Positions 23,544-23,993 of a DNA stretch of 23,993 nt are shown piece after piece. The notes under the pieces were generated by a model. The model had not been told where the DNA came from. It searched no databases and worked only from the letters and a program-made list of their open reading frames with translations. Position 1 is the stretch's first letter. Each line of letters begins with the position of its first letter. Origin of the DNA: an uncultured Bacilli bacterium. Its GTDB lineage: Bacteria; Bacillota_I; Bacilli_A; RF39; UBA660. The DNA lies in the NCBI GenBank assembly GCA_934101495.1, contig CAKORG010000017.1, positions 1 to 23,993 of the forward strand. The letters run 5' to 3'. The position numbers and the translations under genes are program-made.

Positions 23544-23756
23544 TAAAAGTTATTTCTGAAAAATTAAATTTAGATAAAGCTTATGGTAATTTACTTCCTC
23601 AAGATAAAGTAAATATTTTAGAAGAATATAAAAAATATAATAAAACAGCTTCTGTTGGTGATGGCATAAATAATGTCCGTTATAAAACTTGCAGATGTCG
23701 GAGTAACAATAATATCAGTGTTAAATAGTTTAAGAATATTTATAAAGAAATTATAA
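23445..23756 (+). pseudogene. remnant of a P1B-type metal-transporting ATPase (CadA/ZntA-like)
   Basis: Three collinear pieces of a heavy-metal ATPase in shifting frames. In frame with ArsR: DKIKPNAKKSLDKLRSDGISNLVI. After a one-base loss near 23520: SGDDEEVVKVISEKLNLDKAYGNLLPQDKVNILEEYKK and the hinge VGDGIN (the TGD.EE and GDGIND signatures). After a further break near 23675, back in the first frame: VIKLADVGVTIISVLNSLRIFIKKL and stop 23754-23756, which is the extreme C-terminus of such pumps. The N-terminal ~500 residues (metal-binding domain, CPC membrane helix, DKTGT site) and the ~100+ residues between GDGIND and the last helix are gone. It is non-functional as a pump. Confidence 0.75.
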
Positions 23757-23769
23757 ATATTCTTTTTTT
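23732..23769 (+). terminator. terminator after the ATPase remnant
   Basis: AAGAATATTTATA (23732-23744) and TATAAATATTCTT (23752-23764) form a perfect 13 bp stem followed by T5. It overlaps the last codons of the remnant, so the original operon end is preserved. Confidence 0.8.
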
Positions 23770-23802
23770 GACAAATTCTCACAAAAATATATCATTTTTG
23801 TA

Positions 23803-23831
23803 TTTACAAGATACAAATTATATAGTATAAT
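23803..23831 (+). promoter_or_regulatory. upstream promoter before tRNA-Ile
   Basis: TTTACA (23803-23808), 17 bp, TATAAT (23826-23831). No open reading frame follows before the tRNA, about 100 bases downstream. Confidence 0.6.
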
Positions 23832-23886
23832 TTTATTACGTCGTTGAGATGTAAAGAAAAATTAAAAAGAAATTTTCAAAAAACTA

Positions 23887-23915
23887 TTGCAAAACTTTAA
23901 AAAATAGTGTAAAAT
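23887..23915 (+). promoter_or_regulatory. proximal promoter of tRNA-Ile
   Basis: TTGCAA (23887-23892), 17 bp, TAAAAT (23910-23915), preceded by TG. The tRNA begins 18 bases after the -10. Confidence 0.65.
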
Positions 23916-23933
23916 GAAAAAGGTTTTGTTAGT

Positions 23934-23993
<60 letters not shown>

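Overview
This is AT-rich DNA from a low-GC Gram-positive bacterium, probably an uncultured relative of Bacilli/Erysipelotrichia or a walled relative of the Mollicutes. Evidence: DnaB/DnaI-type helicase loading, a PASTA-domain Ser/Thr kinase with its PP2C phosphatase, a LiaF-like protein, ATG starts with strong GGAGG-type ribosome sites, and A/T-ending codons. TGA is a true stop (nfo, fmt, the PP2C gene and the liaF-like gene end in it) and tryptophan is TGG, so this is not the Mycoplasma code. Species cannot be named from the sequence alone.

Layout. 1-1287: 3' part of a secreted surface protein (Fn3-like region plus a lectin-like C-terminal module). 1372-3012: S66 LD-carboxypeptidase and DedA membrane protein. 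3066-5218: replication-initiation pair dnaB-dnaI. 5290-6141: unknown membrane-anchored protein. 6151-7726 (minus): Y-family DNA polymerase followed by a YolD-like gene. 7868-8059 (minus): remnant of an XRE-type regulator. 8188-17106: long, tightly packed plus-strand run fic, nfo, fmt, unknown membrane protein, CDP-alcohol phosphatidyltransferase, rlmN, PP2C, PASTA kinase, rsgA, rpe, mostly with ATGA-type or 1-29 nt overlaps. 17186-20864: priA, LiaF-like, DUF4097-like. 20889-21125 (minus): small XRE regulator. 21226-23112: second surface protein, with a TasA/SipW-type N-terminus and the same C-terminal module as the first. 23214-23756: ArsR gene fused to the debris of a metal-transporting P-type ATPase. 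23934-end: tRNA-Ile(GAU), cut by the window edge.

How the parts fit. The core is housekeeping: primosome assembly (DnaB, DnaI, PriA), DNA repair (Nfo, Y polymerase), translation initiation and ribosome maturation (Fmt, RlmN, RsgA), cell-wall signalling (PP2C/kinase) and envelope functions.

The most interesting signal is that the two surface proteins, about 21.8 kb apart, end in a matching GC-rich segment that aligns without gaps. There 32 of 36 differences fall in codon positions 1 and 2, third positions are nearly fixed, and 20 identical bases follow directly. This is the signature of variable repeats rewritten from an adenine-rich template by a diversity-generating retroelement (DGR). No reverse transcriptase or template was seen in the window, so they would have to act from elsewhere. 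The second notable item is the ArsR/P1B-ATPase chimera, which shows stepwise loss of a metal-efflux operon.
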